Shown in pieces: positions 44,680-54,445 of a DNA stretch of 62,665 nt. The notes beneath the pieces were generated by a model. That model was not told where the DNA came from, ran no database searches, and worked only from the letters and a program-made list of their open reading frames with translations. Numbering within the stretch: position 1 is the first letter of the stretch; every line of letters starts with the position of its first letter. The DNA lies in contig NZ_BDBN01000059.1 in assembly GCF_001613005.1 (NCBI RefSeq), positions 1 to 62,665 on the forward strand. The letters run 5' to 3'. Both the position numbers and the translations under genes were made by a program. This DNA is from Nocardia nova NBRC 15556. GTDB taxonomy: Bacteria > Actinomycetota > Actinomycetes > Mycobacteriales > Mycobacteriaceae.

Positions 44680-46605
44680 ATGGAGCAGCCGAACGAACCG
44701 ACGCTCACGCTGCAAGACATTGCCGACCTGGCGAAAGTCGAGCGGGCAGTGGTGTCGATGTGGCGTAACCGGGAGTCGGTTCGCGGGCAACTCATCCCGT
44801 TTCCCCAGCCGGTCGCCGAAGTAGGTGGCATCGCTCGCTTCAGCCGGTCCGACGTGGTCGACTATCTCGAACGCACCGGCCGAGGCAACAACGCCGAAGC
44901 CCGCTTGGACGCCGCGACCGTCGGTGCTCCCGAGGGATGGGGCCTCGAAGACCTGGTGACGTTGCTGTGCCTGCGACACCTCGCGGGCGACCTGGCCCAC
45001 CTGACCGACGAGGAATGTATCTACCTCGCACAGGAACTGGACCCGACCGACGAATCGTTCGCCGGCGACATCGCTGCCCTCACCGACACCGGCTCCGCAC
45101 GGGGGTTCATCGACGGCTTGATGGCCGCCAGTTACGGCGGGGCGGATGCCCTCGCCAAGCTCGAATCCTCCCGTGCCGGACGCGAACTCGCGCTGCGCGA
45201 TCTGTCCTCGGAGGCGATCGCACTGCTCGGCACCATTGTCGGCGCGTGTCGAACCGAACTCGGTTCCGACGGTGTGCATCTGGTCTCCGGCGGTGACGCA
45301 CCGACGGTGGTCCTGGCTCTGTCCGACGCGGACCCCACACTCGAGATCCATGCGATCGGCGAAGGTCATCAAGCACGTGCTTTGCGGCGCCGCATGGTGA
45401 TTCGCGAACAGGAACCCACCATCGAGGTCGGTCCCCGCGTCCGGCTGCTGTCGGTGGTCGGTGTCGAGCCGGCGCAGGCCATCGACGACGTCGACTACAC
45501 ACTTCTCGGCCTCGAGCCCGACGAGATCGCGGTGATCATCGGCTCGGCAGCGGTCCTGTGCGACGCGATTCCGCGGGTCGGGAAACGGCAGGACACCCTG
45601 GAAGGCAAGCGCGCGCAGACTCTGGGTTCCGGTGGTCTGATCGCCGCGTTCAAGCTGCCGCGCGGACTATGGAAGGAAGCGCACCGGCAGGCGCTGGGTG
45701 CCTGGGTGTTCCACGGCGGCGCCAAGAACAGCCTGCCGACCGTCGCCGACCTCAGCACCATCGCGCCGACCGAACTCGACCACGACGCGCTCGCCGCCGA
45801 CTTGGCCGCCGCATTCGGCAACCGCACCGACCGGCAAGCCCGGGCCTACCGGTACGGCAAGGAAGTCCCACTCAGCGACATCCGAGCCGGACACGCCGTG
45901 GTAGCACCGGGCGCATTGGCAGTCCGGCTGCGCGCGCCGGAGACGATCGACGACCTGAACCGTGTGTACACCGCCACCTTGGTCACATCCGAACCCGACC
46001 CGGGTTTCGACGTACAGGCCGGGGCCGCGGCGAGCTCACATGAGATCGTCCAACGCCCCCTTGCTGAACTGTCACGACTCGGCCTGATACACCTTCGCAC
46101 CGGCAATCGGATCAACCCCGCACACGGCAACCCGGACGGCACCGTACCCGTGCTGTCAGCGCACGGCACCGAGGCGTTCCAGCTCGACCCGTTGGACGCC
46201 CAACGGCTCTACCCGCGAGCGAACCGCACCGAACCCGGCGATGTCGTCTTCCACGACCACCCGCCACGCGCCATCGTCGACCCGATCGGCGGCGCCCGGG
46301 TGCTGTCACCGTCACGGATCCTGCGACTGGCACCGGGCGCCGGGATCGGGCCACACACCTTGGCCGCCCTGATCAACGACGCACCCGCCCACCACACCGA
46401 CTGGCGTGCCTGGACCGTGCCACGCCTACCCGACACCGAATCCCAACACCTGGAGTCCGTGCTCGCCGAGGCCGCCGATTACACCAGACGCCTGCGCGCG
46501 CGGCAGGATGCGATGCAGGATCTGTGCCGCGCCCTGATCAGCGGGATCAGCGCAGGCACGGTAAGCCTGGACGTCCCGGCGGCAGCGGCCGGGGTCCCGG
46601 CATGA
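44680..46605 (+). CDS. Restriction-associated accessory protein: HTH plus HsdS-like C-terminus
   Basis: The 641-residue protein starts at ATG 44680. Residues about 8-60 form a helix-turn-helix (LTLQDIADLAKVERAVVSMW, then ARFSRSDVVDYLE) like those of MerR/excisionase type. The middle (about 80-400) is a conserved region found before N6-adenine methylase genes in actinobacteria. The C-terminus (about 520-640) has SPSRILRLAPG, WRAWTVPRLPD and a final helix with LRARQDAMQDLCRALISGIS. This resembles the end of an HsdS target-recognition domain and its spacer helix. The stop lies 35 bases before the chosen hsdM start and overlaps an alternative one. It could be a second specificity or regulatory subunit of the system. 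Confidence 0.75.
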   Translation: MEQPNEPTLTLQDIADLAKVERAVVSMWRNRESVRGQLIPFPQPVAEVGGIARFSRSDVVDYLERTGRGNNAEARLDAATVGAPEGWGLEDLVTLLCLRHLAGDLAHLTDEECIYLAQELDPTDESFAGDIAALTDTGSARGFIDGLMAASYGGADALAKLESSRAGRELALRDLSSEAIALLGTIVGACRTELGSDGVHLVSGGDAPTVVLALSDADPTLEIHAIGEGHQARALRRRMVIREQEPTIEVGPRVRLLSVVGVEPAQAIDDVDYTLLGLEPDEIAVIIGSAAVLCDAIPRVGKRQDTLEGKRAQTLGSGGLIAAFKLPRGLWKEAHRQALGAWVFHGGAKNSLPTVADLSTIAPTELDHDALAADLAAAFGNRTDRQARAYRYGKEVPLSDIRAGHAVVAPGALAVRLRAPETIDDLNRVYTATLVTSEPDPGFDVQAGAAASSHEIVQRPLAELSRLGLIHLRTGNRINPAHGNPDGTVPVLSAHGTEAFQLDPLDAQRLYPRANRTEPGDVVFHDHPPRAIVDPIGGARVLSPSRILRLAPGAGIGPHTLAALINDAPAHHTDWRAWTVPRLPDTESQHLESVLAEAADYTRRLRARQDAMQDLCRALISGISAGTVSLDVPAAAAGVPA

Positions 46606-46640
46606 AAGACAGAGTCCGACAACGAGGAGAGGAGTCCCCG

Positions 46641-48266
46641 GTGCCCCCGAGGACGAGGAAAACCGAAGTGGCGCAAGCACCATCGACCATGAAGGAACTG
46701 AAGGACACGCTGTGGAAAGCAGCCGACAAACTCCGCGGATCGCTCTCGGCGGCCCAGTACAAGGACGTGATCCTCGGCCTCGTCTTCCTCAAATACGTCT
46801 CCGACGCCTACGACGAACGCCGTGAAGTGCTGCGCACCGAACTCGGCGGCGACCACGCCGATCCGGTGCAACTCGAAATGGACCTCGACGACCCCGACGA
46901 ATACCAGGGCTACGGGGTATTCCTGGTCCCCGACAACGCCCACTGGGACTACCTGTCGAAGTACTCGAAGGGCCGCAACGAAGCCGGCGAGTCACCGAAA
47001 TCGATCGGCTTGCTCATCGACGAGGCGATGGACGCGATCATGGGAGCCAACGAATCCCTGCTCGGCACCCTCCCCCGCATCTACAACCGCGACAACATCG
47101 ACCAACGCCGCCTCGGCGAACTGGTCGACCTGTTCAACAGCGCCAAGTTCAGCCGCCACGGCAACCAGAAAGCCCGCGACCTGATGGGCGAAGTGTATGA
47201 GTACTTCCTCGGCAACTTCGCACGCGCCGAAGGCAAACGCGGCGGCGAGTTCTTCACACCACCCAGCGTGGTCCGCACCATCGTCGAAGTCCTCGAACCG
47301 AGCAGCGGCCGCATCTACGACCCCTGCTGCGGCTCGGGCGGAATGTTCGTCCAATCGGAGAAATTCGTCGAATACCACGAGGGTGACGCCCAAGACCTCG
47401 CCGTCTACGGCCAGGAAGCCATCGAAGAAACCTGGCGACTGGCGAAAATGAACCTCGCCATCCATGGCATGGACAACAAGGGCCTCGGCGCCCGCTGGGG
47501 CGACACCTTCGCCCGCGACCAACACCCCGGCGTAGCAATGGACTACGTCATGACCAACCCACCCTTCAACATCAAGGACTGGACCCGCAACATCGAAGAC
47601 CCCCGCTGGGTCTTCGGCGTCCCACCGGCCAACAACGCCAACTACGCCTGGATCCAGCACGTGCTCTACAAGCTCGCCCCGAACGGGTCCGCCGGCGTGG
47701 TCATGGCGAACGGATCGATGTCGTCGAACTCCAACGGAGAAGGCGACATTCGCGCACGCATCGTCGAAGCCGACCTGGTGTCGTGCATGGTCGCCATGCC
47801 CACCCAACTGTTCCGATCGACCGGGATCCCGGTGTGCGTGTGGTTCTTCACCAAGGACAAGAAGGCTGGGCGTGGTGGGTCTAACGATCGGACCGGGCAA
47901 GTGTTGTTCATCGATGCTCGGGAGCTCGGGTACATGGTGGACCGGGCCGAGCGGGCGTTGTCGGACGAGGACGTCGCGAAGATCGCGGATACGTATCACG
48001 CTTGGCGGGGAACCCAGTCGGCTAGGGCTGAGGGGCTGAGGTACGACGATGTGCCGGGGTTCTGCAAGTCGACTACGATAAACGAAATCAAGGCGGCAGA
48101 ATATGCCCTGACTCCGGGGCGATACGTTGGAGCGCTCGAGAGGGACGCCGACGAGGAGCCAATCGAGGAAAAGGTCGCACGGCTCGCGCAAGAATTGGAG
48201 CAAGCATTCGAAGAATCATCCATGCTCGAATCGAAGGTCCGCGCAACGTTGGCGAGGATTCGGTGA
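46641..48266 (+). CDS. hsdM: Type I restriction-modification methyltransferase subunit
   Basis: The start is placed at GTG 46641 behind GGAGAGGAG; an ATG at 46602 overlapping the previous stop would add 13 residues. The 541-residue protein has the HsdM N-terminal helical domain (TMKELKDTLWKAADKLRGSL, later VILGLVFLKYVSDAY), the GEFFTPPSVVR segment, the SAM-binding YDPCCGSGGMF and the catalytic TNPPFN of N6-adenine methyltransferases. It methylates adenine in both halves of the bipartite site as part of M2S. It overlaps hsdS by 4 nt. Length is normal. Confidence 0.96.
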   Translation: MPPRTRKTEVAQAPSTMKELKDTLWKAADKLRGSLSAAQYKDVILGLVFLKYVSDAYDERREVLRTELGGDHADPVQLEMDLDDPDEYQGYGVFLVPDNAHWDYLSKYSKGRNEAGESPKSIGLLIDEAMDAIMGANESLLGTLPRIYNRDNIDQRRLGELVDLFNSAKFSRHGNQKARDLMGEVYEYFLGNFARAEGKRGGEFFTPPSVVRTIVEVLEPSSGRIYDPCCGSGGMFVQSEKFVEYHEGDAQDLAVYGQEAIEETWRLAKMNLAIHGMDNKGLGARWGDTFARDQHPGVAMDYVMTNPPFNIKDWTRNIEDPRWVFGVPPANNANYAWIQHVLYKLAPNGSAGVVMANGSMSSNSNGEGDIRARIVEADLVSCMVAMPTQLFRSTGIPVCVWFFTKDKKAGRGGSNDRTGQVLFIDARELGYMVDRAERALSDEDVAKIADTYHAWRGTQSARAEGLRYDDVPGFCKSTTINEIKAAEYALTPGRYVGALERDADEEPIEEKVARLAQELEQAFEESSMLESKVRATLARIR

Positions 48267-49507
48267 CTCTCTCGACGACCATAGGGGAACTCCAAGACCA
48301 AGGTGCGATCCGGGTTGGTGACGGTTATCGCACGAAAAGATCCGAACATGGCAAACCGGGATACCGAATACTACGTGTCGGAGACATCAAGAGTGGGCAA
48401 ATCATCGCGGAGGGTGATGATTTCGTTGGATCAAAGTATATCGACGCAATCGGCGAAAAGTTGAGCCGTCCGGGCGATGTTCTCTTAACTACAAAGGGGA
48501 CTGTCGGTCGAGTTGCGATAGTGCCGCCAGACCTCGAGCAGATGGTTTATAGTCCACAACTCTGCTATTTTCGAGTAAAGCACGGTGACGTGATTGACGC
48601 TCGTTATCTGAGTTACTGGTTCCAATCCTCTGAGTTTCGACGCCAGGCTCTCCATCGGGCAAATAACACAGACATGGCACCGTATATCAATCTCCGGGAC
48701 ATTCGCTCGCTGCGACTTACACTGCCAACCCTACCTACGCAGCGGGCGATTGCGGAGGTGTTGGGGACGCTTGATGACAAGATCGCCGCTAACAACGACA
48801 CCGCCAGTATTGCCGCCGACTTAGCTGCTGCTCTGTTCCAATCGGCAGTCGAAGCTCCGGCTACCACCGTTCGGTCCAGCATCCGCGCGCTTTCCACTGA
48901 GGGAATGCTGACCTACGGCGACGGCTACCGCACGAAACGAGCCGAACACGGTCAGCCGGGAATGCAGATTGTTCGGGCCGGAGACATCCGTGACGGCCGT
49001 TTAATTCCTGGTGGCGACGACTTCGTCCGTAGCGACTATTCGGACAAGGTCGGGCCAAAGACATGCCATCCCGGCGATATTGTGCTGACAACCAAAGGGA
49101 CAGTTGGACGCGTCGCTACCGTCCAGGACGGTATTAGCCTCAGCGTGTACAGCCCCCAGCTCTGCTACTTCCGAGTTGCAGAAGATCATGGCTGGCTACA
49201 GCCGTGGCTTGCGGAGTGGTTTCGCAGCGCTGACAGGATCCGTCAGACCGATATCGCGATGCACAAGAGCGACATGGCCCCGTACGTCAATCTTCATGAC
49301 ATCGGTTCTCTACAAGTTCCAATACCGGCCACGGGTTCACAGGAGCCAGTGATCGAACAGTTGCGCTCTCTACAGCGCCTGGGTCACGTTATTGCACGAG
49401 AAAATGAAGTCCTCGCCGATACGCGCGACGAACTCCTCCCTCTCCTTATGTCCGGAAAACTTCGCGTCAAGGATGCGGAAAAGAAAGTGGAAGCGATAGC
49501 GCAATGA
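48263..49507 (+). CDS. hsdS: Type I restriction-modification specificity subunit with two similar TRDs
   Basis: GTG 48263 overlaps the hsdM stop by 4 nt. The 414-residue subunit has two target recognition domains that are strikingly alike. TRD1 (about 10-150) and TRD2 (about 215-355) share GDGYRTKRxEHGxPG, a GDDFV segment, a PGD motif, TTKGTVGRVA, YSPQLCYFRV and MAPYxNLxDI. Each is followed by a conserved spacer helix (LPTLPTQRAIAEVLGTLDDK in the first). Because each TRD reads one half site, near-identical TRDs predict a near-palindromic bipartite recognition sequence. The gene is lower in GC than hsdM and hsdR, as usual for exchanged specificity genes. Confidence 0.94.
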   Translation: MTLSTTIGELQDQGAIRVGDGYRTKRSEHGKPGYRILRVGDIKSGQIIAEGDDFVGSKYIDAIGEKLSRPGDVLLTTKGTVGRVAIVPPDLEQMVYSPQLCYFRVKHGDVIDARYLSYWFQSSEFRRQALHRANNTDMAPYINLRDIRSLRLTLPTLPTQRAIAEVLGTLDDKIAANNDTASIAADLAAALFQSAVEAPATTVRSSIRALSTEGMLTYGDGYRTKRAEHGQPGMQIVRAGDIRDGRLIPGGDDFVRSDYSDKVGPKTCHPGDIVLTTKGTVGRVATVQDGISLSVYSPQLCYFRVAEDHGWLQPWLAEWFRSADRIRQTDIAMHKSDMAPYVNLHDIGSLQVPIPATGSQEPVIEQLRSLQRLGHVIARENEVLADTRDELLPLLMSGKLRVKDAEKKVEAIAQ

Positions 49508-52500
49508 ACGAGAATGTCGGTGTCAGTGAGAACCAACTCGAGCAGATGATGGTCGAGCGGTTGGGGGATTTGCACGGGTGGGAGCCGTTGACTGGCACCG
49601 ACATTGCCCCGGGGAAGGATCTCGGTCGGGAGTCCTGGCAGGACCTGGTGCTGCACGGACGCCTCCTGGAACGGATGCGGCATCTGAATCCTGGTGTGCC
49701 GGTGGAGTTCCTCGAGCAGGTGCGAGCTGAGGTGTTGGCGCCGAAGTCGCAGGGGGCTATCGAGGAGAATTTCCGGCTGCATCAGATCCTGGTCAACGGG
49801 TACACCGGGCTCAGCTATGTCGATCATCGTGGGGTGGAACAGAATCCGACCATCCACTTCATCGGTGGCCAGGTCGAGGACAACGAGTTCCTCGCGGTGC
49901 GGCAGGTCGATATCCGGTCGCGTGAGCACCGGCGGCGCTTCGATGTGGTGCTCTACCTCAACGGTTTGCCGGTGGTGATCGTCGAGCTCAAGAACCCCGG
50001 AGCGCAGGCAGCGGACCTGGCGTCCGCGCACGCCCAGCTCGTGACCTATCTCGACGAGTTCCCGATGGCATTCCGGTTCACCGTGCTCACCGTGATCAGC
50101 GACGGTGTCACCGCCCGCTATGGCACCCCGTTCACCCCGTTGAACCATTATTCGCCGTGGAATGTCGACGAGAACGGGGAACCGCTGGCGTTCGGCGCCC
50201 GTATCGAGGACGAGGACGCGGGTATCCAGTTGGAGTACCTGGTCGACGGGGTGCTGCAGACCGAGCGGTTCCTGCAGTTGCAGCGTGATTACGTTGCCTT
50301 CGACAAGACACCGCAGGGTTTGCAGAAGCGAATTGCCAAGCCGCATCAATACTTCGCGGTGTCCAAGGCTGTCGGTTGCACCATCGAGGCGATGCGCAGC
50401 AACGGCAAGGCCGGCGTCGTCTGGCACACGCAGGGGTCGGGCAAGTCGATGGAGATGGAGCTCTACACCCATCTCGTCGGCACCAAGCCGCAGTTGAAGA
50501 ATCCGACCATCGTGCTGGTCACCGACCGCACCGAACTCGACGGACAGCTCTTCGCGGCCTTCTCGAAATCGGCTCTGCTGCAAGAGGAACCGAAGCAGAT
50601 CAGTAGCCGAGCGGAACTGCGGACCGCGCTGGCGGACCGGCAGACCGGCGGAATCCTGTTCACCACATTGCAGAAGTTCGGGTTGACCAAGCAGGAGAAG
50701 GAGTCCGGGCTCGACCACCCGCTGCTGTCGGACCGGCGCAATGTCATCGTGATCGTCGACGAGGCTCACCGCAGCCATTACGACGACCTCGACGGGTACG
50801 CCGCACACCTGAAGTCGGCGCTGCCCAACGCGACCCTGATCGCGTTCACCGGCACCCCGATCTCGTTCGAGGACCGCAACACCCGCCACGTCTTCGGCGA
50901 ATACATCGACATCTACGACCTCGTCCGCGCCGTCGACGACGGCGCGACCGTGCGGGTCATCTTCGAACCGCGACTGCCCGAGGTCAAGGTCGCCGCCGAG
51001 GTCACCGATGCCGAAATCGACGGTGCGGCCGACGCCGCAGTGGTCGGCTTGGACGACATCGAACGCCGACGCATCGAGCAAGAGGTGACCGTCCTCAACG
51101 CCCTCTACGGGGCACCCGAGCGGTTGAAGAAGGTCGCCAAAGACCTTGTCGAGCACTGGAAGAACCGCCGCGCGATCATGAACGAATACATCGGCGGCAA
51201 CGGCAAAGCGCTGATCGTGTGCGCTACCCGCGAGATCGCGGCGAACCTCTACGCCGAGATCGTCGCGCTCGAACCCGACTGGGAATCCGACGCTCTCGAC
51301 CAGGGCGTGATCAAGGTCGTCTACTCGGGCAGCGCCAAGGACCCGCAACCGATCCAGCGGCACGTGCGGCGCGAATCGCAGAACAAGGCGATCACCAACC
51401 GGCTCAAAGACGAGGACGACCCCCTCGAACTGGTGATCGTGCAGAACATGCTGCTCACCGGTTTCGACGCCCCACCCCTGCATACCCTCTACCTCGACCG
51501 GCCGATCCAGGGCGCGCTGCTCATGCAGACCCTGGCCCGAGTGAATCGAACCTTCGCCGGGAAGCAGGACGGCCTGGTCGTCGCCTACGCACCGATCGCC
51601 GACAACCTGGAAGCCGCGCTCAAGGAGTACACCCGCACCGCCGGCCGCGAACAGCCCGTTCAGACGACACCCGAACAAGTCGTCGAACTCACCCGCCAAC
51701 TGGTCGCCCAACTCGATGCCCTGTGCGCCGGCTACCCGTGGTGGACGAAACTCGTCGAGAAGCCGGGACAATTCATGCGCGTAGTCACCGGCACGCTCGA
51801 GTACCTCCGCTCCCCCACCACACCCGGCAACCAAGTCCCCGACGGTGACCCGACCCTCGCCGACCGGTTCCGCGACCTCGCCAACCAGCTCAGCCGCGCC
51901 TGGGCCGTGAGCCGAGGCTCAGAAACCCTGACGGACCTGCGACCCAAAATCCAGTTCTACGAACAGGTCCGGGTCTGGATGGCCAAATACGACGCCGAAC
52001 AACGCAAAGCCGAAGGCCGACCACTACCCGCCGACATCAAACGCGCCCTCGACAAGCTCCTCGCCGACTCCACCGCCTCCGGCCAGATCATCGACATCTA
52101 CGCCGCGGCGGGCATGCCCAAACCGTCACTCACCGACCTCACCGTCGACTTCGAACAGCAGGCACGCGAAGCCGAACACCCCCACCTGGCCATCGAAGCA
52201 CTCCGCGACGCCCTGACCGCCGAGGTCAACTACAGCACCCGAAACAACCTCGTCCGGCAGAAGGCGTTCTCCGAACGCCTGCGCGAACTGATGAACAAGT
52301 ACACCAACCAGCAACTCACCTCCGCCCAGGTCATCTCCGCGCTGATCGAACTCGCCCGCGAAGCGGCGAAAGAACGCGACCGAGGCGCGACCTTCACCCC
52401 ACGCCTGAACGAAGACGAACTGGCCTTCTACGACGCCGTCCACGAAAACGAATCCGCAGTGATCGAACTGGGCGACGACATCCTCGGCGATATCGCTCGC

Positions 52501-52710
52501 GAACTGGTCGCCGTGATGAAGCGCGACGTGAAGACCGACTGGACCGTCCGCGACGACGTCCGCGCCAAACTCCGATCGACAATCAAACGCCTACTCCGCA
52601 AGTACGGATACCCACCGGACAAGCAGCCCGCGGCCATTCGCCAGGTCATCGACCAAATGGAGGTACTGGCACCGAAATACGTCGAAGACAAGCGTCTCGC
52701 GACGTCATGA
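49504..52710 (+). CDS. hsdR: Type I restriction enzyme motor/nuclease subunit
   Basis: ATG 49504 overlaps the hsdS stop by 4 nt. The 1068-residue protein has the N-terminal PD-(D/E)xK nuclease (RFDVVLYLNGLPVVIVELKN, about 140-160), Walker A VVWHTQGSGKSMEM (about 303-316), the DEAH-type box VIVDEAHRSHY (about 417-427), the FTGTPI motif III, and the later helicase motifs around LITGFDAP-like MLLTGFDAPPLHTLYLDRPI. The C-terminal helical domain that docks to M2S follows. Length and order are complete, so the system should be active in ATP-driven translocation and cleavage. It is the last gene of the four-gene operon. Confidence 0.96.
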   Translation: MNENVGVSENQLEQMMVERLGDLHGWEPLTGTDIAPGKDLGRESWQDLVLHGRLLERMRHLNPGVPVEFLEQVRAEVLAPKSQGAIEENFRLHQILVNGYTGLSYVDHRGVEQNPTIHFIGGQVEDNEFLAVRQVDIRSREHRRRFDVVLYLNGLPVVIVELKNPGAQAADLASAHAQLVTYLDEFPMAFRFTVLTVISDGVTARYGTPFTPLNHYSPWNVDENGEPLAFGARIEDEDAGIQLEYLVDGVLQTERFLQLQRDYVAFDKTPQGLQKRIAKPHQYFAVSKAVGCTIEAMRSNGKAGVVWHTQGSGKSMEMELYTHLVGTKPQLKNPTIVLVTDRTELDGQLFAAFSKSALLQEEPKQISSRAELRTALADRQTGGILFTTLQKFGLTKQEKESGLDHPLLSDRRNVIVIVDEAHRSHYDDLDGYAAHLKSALPNATLIAFTGTPISFEDRNTRHVFGEYIDIYDLVRAVDDGATVRVIFEPRLPEVKVAAEVTDAEIDGAADAAVVGLDDIERRRIEQEVTVLNALYGAPERLKKVAKDLVEHWKNRRAIMNEYIGGNGKALIVCATREIAANLYAEIVALEPDWESDALDQGVIKVVYSGSAKDPQPIQRHVRRESQNKAITNRLKDEDDPLELVIVQNMLLTGFDAPPLHTLYLDRPIQGALLMQTLARVNRTFAGKQDGLVVAYAPIADNLEAALKEYTRTAGREQPVQTTPEQVVELTRQLVAQLDALCAGYPWWTKLVEKPGQFMRVVTGTLEYLRSPTTPGNQVPDGDPTLADRFRDLANQLSRAWAVSRGSETLTDLRPKIQFYEQVRVWMAKYDAEQRKAEGRPLPADIKRALDKLLADSTASGQIIDIYAAAGMPKPSLTDLTVDFEQQAREAEHPHLAIEALRDALTAEVNYSTRNNLVRQKAFSERLRELMNKYTNQQLTSAQVISALIELAREAAKERDRGATFTPRLNEDELAFYDAVHENESAVIELGDDILGDIARELVAVMKRDVKTDWTVRDDVRAKLRSTIKRLLRKYGYPPDKQPAAIRQVIDQMEVLAPKYVEDKRLATS

Positions 52711-53082
52711 GGACGCGACCCCCGCAGGGCGAGCATGTGCTGGCTTGCCGTGGCCGTCCCCGGGGCACATTCCGGGCCCAGCCGATCCCGAGCCAGACCG
52801 GCGCGGCCCCGGGTGTCAGGTCGCTAGGGATTACCACCCCGTGCAACTCATCGCTCAGATACTCGACATCGCTGCCGCGGTCCACAGTCATCCCGTGCAG
52901 ATCGAGATCTAGGGCAATCAGCCATCGCCAGGCGCCTCGGACTCCGCAAAGCTGCGATGCCGCGCCAGCATGACCGATAATGCCGCGGCGGGTGACGGAG
53001 GCCACCACTGCGGGCAGGCCGCCGGAACGGTGCACAAGCAGGTTCTGAATCGTCCCTCTCCGGCCGTCGGCGAGCGGCATGC
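52646..53082 (-). CDS. Uncharacterised protein, convergent with hsdR
   Basis: The frame from ATG 53082 (MPLADGRRGTIQNLLVHRSG) has high G/C at third positions and a protein-like middle: WRWLIALDLDLHGMTVDRGS, then EYLSDELHGVVIPSDLTP and PVWLGIGWARNVP. The last 20 residues are antisense to the end of hsdR, with 65 bases of overlap. No ribosome-binding site is seen at this start. No family is recognised. It may be a decayed or real small gene; the evidence is coding-like composition only. Confidence 0.4.
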
Positions 53083-53189
53083 CGCGACGCGCTGCTGACC
53101 GACTCGGTTTATTGACGTGGGGAACCGGCCGGATCCGAATGGCTGCGGGTTCGCGTGAAAATGCCTCCGGCCGCCCATGGGCTGATCGC

Positions 53190-53660
53190 ATGGCAGTCCT
53201 GGCCCACCCCGTCGTACGCCTGGCAATCGTGAACCTGGCTGTCGTACTCGATGTGGCGGTTGCGATTCCGATGCTCGCGACCCTCGCCTTCGCGGCCATC
53301 GGCCACCCTGAATGCGCGATCATTGCGGAGGATGTGGGCCCCTGCGGATACTTCGCTCGCGTGGCGTACTACGGGCCCTTCATCATGCTGTGGGGAACGG
53401 CCTTCACGGGAGGCTGCGGAGTCACCGTGTGGCTGGCGTTCGTCGCCATACTCGCCGCCGGTCATCGATATGCTCCTCCAGGCGGAGGCAACCCACCTGC
53501 TGGAGAATGTCCTCTCGCAGTTATGCGGCGGGTTGAGCCGCCCACACAATATGCCCACAGCCCAATCCAAATGACGTGCAGGCGGGTGGCCCCGCAGCGC
53601 TCCGGCAGAACGTTCGGTTCTCCTACCGGCCAAGAACTTTCAAGCAGCCACCGTCCGTGA
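53190..53660 (+). CDS. Small membrane protein with two to three TM helices
   Basis: The start is taken at ATG 53190 with GGGCTGATC upstream; an ATG 17 codons earlier is the alternative. The 156-residue product has hydrophobic segments at about 8-30 (LAIVNLAVVLDVAVAIPMLA) and 55-95 (YYGPFIMLWGTAFTGGCGVT, then WLAFVAILAAG), with two Cys in the connecting loop. A polar tail of 60 residues follows and may be partly extraneous. No family is recognised. Confidence 0.5.
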   Translation: MAVLAHPVVRLAIVNLAVVLDVAVAIPMLATLAFAAIGHPECAIIAEDVGPCGYFARVAYYGPFIMLWGTAFTGGCGVTVWLAFVAILAAGHRYAPPGGGNPPAGECPLAVMRRVEPPTQYAHSPIQMTCRRVAPQRSGRTFGSPTGQELSSSHRP

Positions 53661-53815
53661 TCTGGCAACGACAGGGTCTTCGATCGTAGATCGCCTGGCT
53701 CGACCTGCTCGTGTCGTAGATCCGGAATCGCTGAACCTCCATGTCCCGGACGTCGCAATCGGCGACCCTACCGCAGAAATAGGTGCTCGTATTCCACCGT
53801 ACCGAAACCGCACGA

Positions 53816-54004
53816 TCACCCCCGTTGGTCGCCGGTGCGGGTGGTGTGGGCGTGGGTGAGGGTCAGCACCACCAGCAGCAGGACCACACCGCCGACGAGT
53901 GCGCCGAGGACGGCCAGGATCGGTGTGGGAGAGGTGCTGTGGTAGCCGTGGAAGTGTGGGTTGCGGTAGCGGCCCGCCCAGGCGCGACCCCGGCGGCCGC
54001 TCAC
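53816..54004 (-). CDS. Small single-TM protein, 62 aa
   Basis: A GTG at 54004 begins a basic leader (GRRGRAWAGRYRNPHFHGYH) followed by one strong TM segment (ILAVLGALVGGVVLLLVVLT) and a short Thr/His-rich tail. Basic flank, single helix and short tail are typical of a type I or II small membrane protein. The ribosome-binding site is weak. Confidence 0.5.
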   Translation of the reverse strand: MSGRRGRAWAGRYRNPHFHGYHSTSPTPILAVLGALVGGVVLLLVVLTLTHAHTTRTGDQRG

Positions 54005-54200
54005 CAGCCCGACCCGTCGACATCATGCACGGCCAGTCTGTTTCCCCTGCGGCCGGTCCCCCGCACAGCCTCGATCCCCATGCACGCAGTATCCCAGCAG
54101 CCACCGCCGTCGCGGGCCGAAACCGCCTGTCCCGCTGGGTGTTCAGGCGTCGAGCTGGCCCGCACCCGGGTGCGGGCGCCGTAGCGGACCTGGCTGGCCG

Positions 54201-54445
54201 TCAGGGCTCGTTCGGTGAGTCCAGGCAGGAGTCGATGATCGCCGCCCAGGTCTCGACCATCAGCGCGAGGTGCGCGTCCATGACCAAGACCGCGGCCGGG
54301 TCGATGTGGGCCGGGATGCGGGCGTGGATGGCCTCGATACGCTCACGCACGCAATCCTCGCTGAATTCGTAATCGGTGGCGTTGATGCAGTCCTGCAGCT
54401 TGCTCAGCTCGGCGTGGTAGATCTCGTTCAGCTCGACGAAAACCC
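54201..54445 (-). pseudogene. 5'-truncated gene fragment of unknown function
   Basis: An open frame ending at 54201-54203 encodes VELNEIYHAELSKLQDCINA, then YEFSEDCVRERIEAIHARIP and ends MVETWAAIIDSCLDSPNEP. The composition is that of a real acidic helical protein, but no start codon fits, and upstream it runs antisense into the recombinase remnant. It is probably the 3' part of a gene whose beginning was removed by the recombinase insertion. A non-standard start cannot be excluded. Confidence 0.35.

Noticed and set aside
46992..48203. 403-codon leftward frame inside hsdM
   Set aside because: It is antisense to the identified methyltransferase and has no family features.
49384..51834. 816-codon leftward frame inside hsdR
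   Set aside because: It is antisense to a clearly identified HsdR and only reflects the high third-position GC of that gene.
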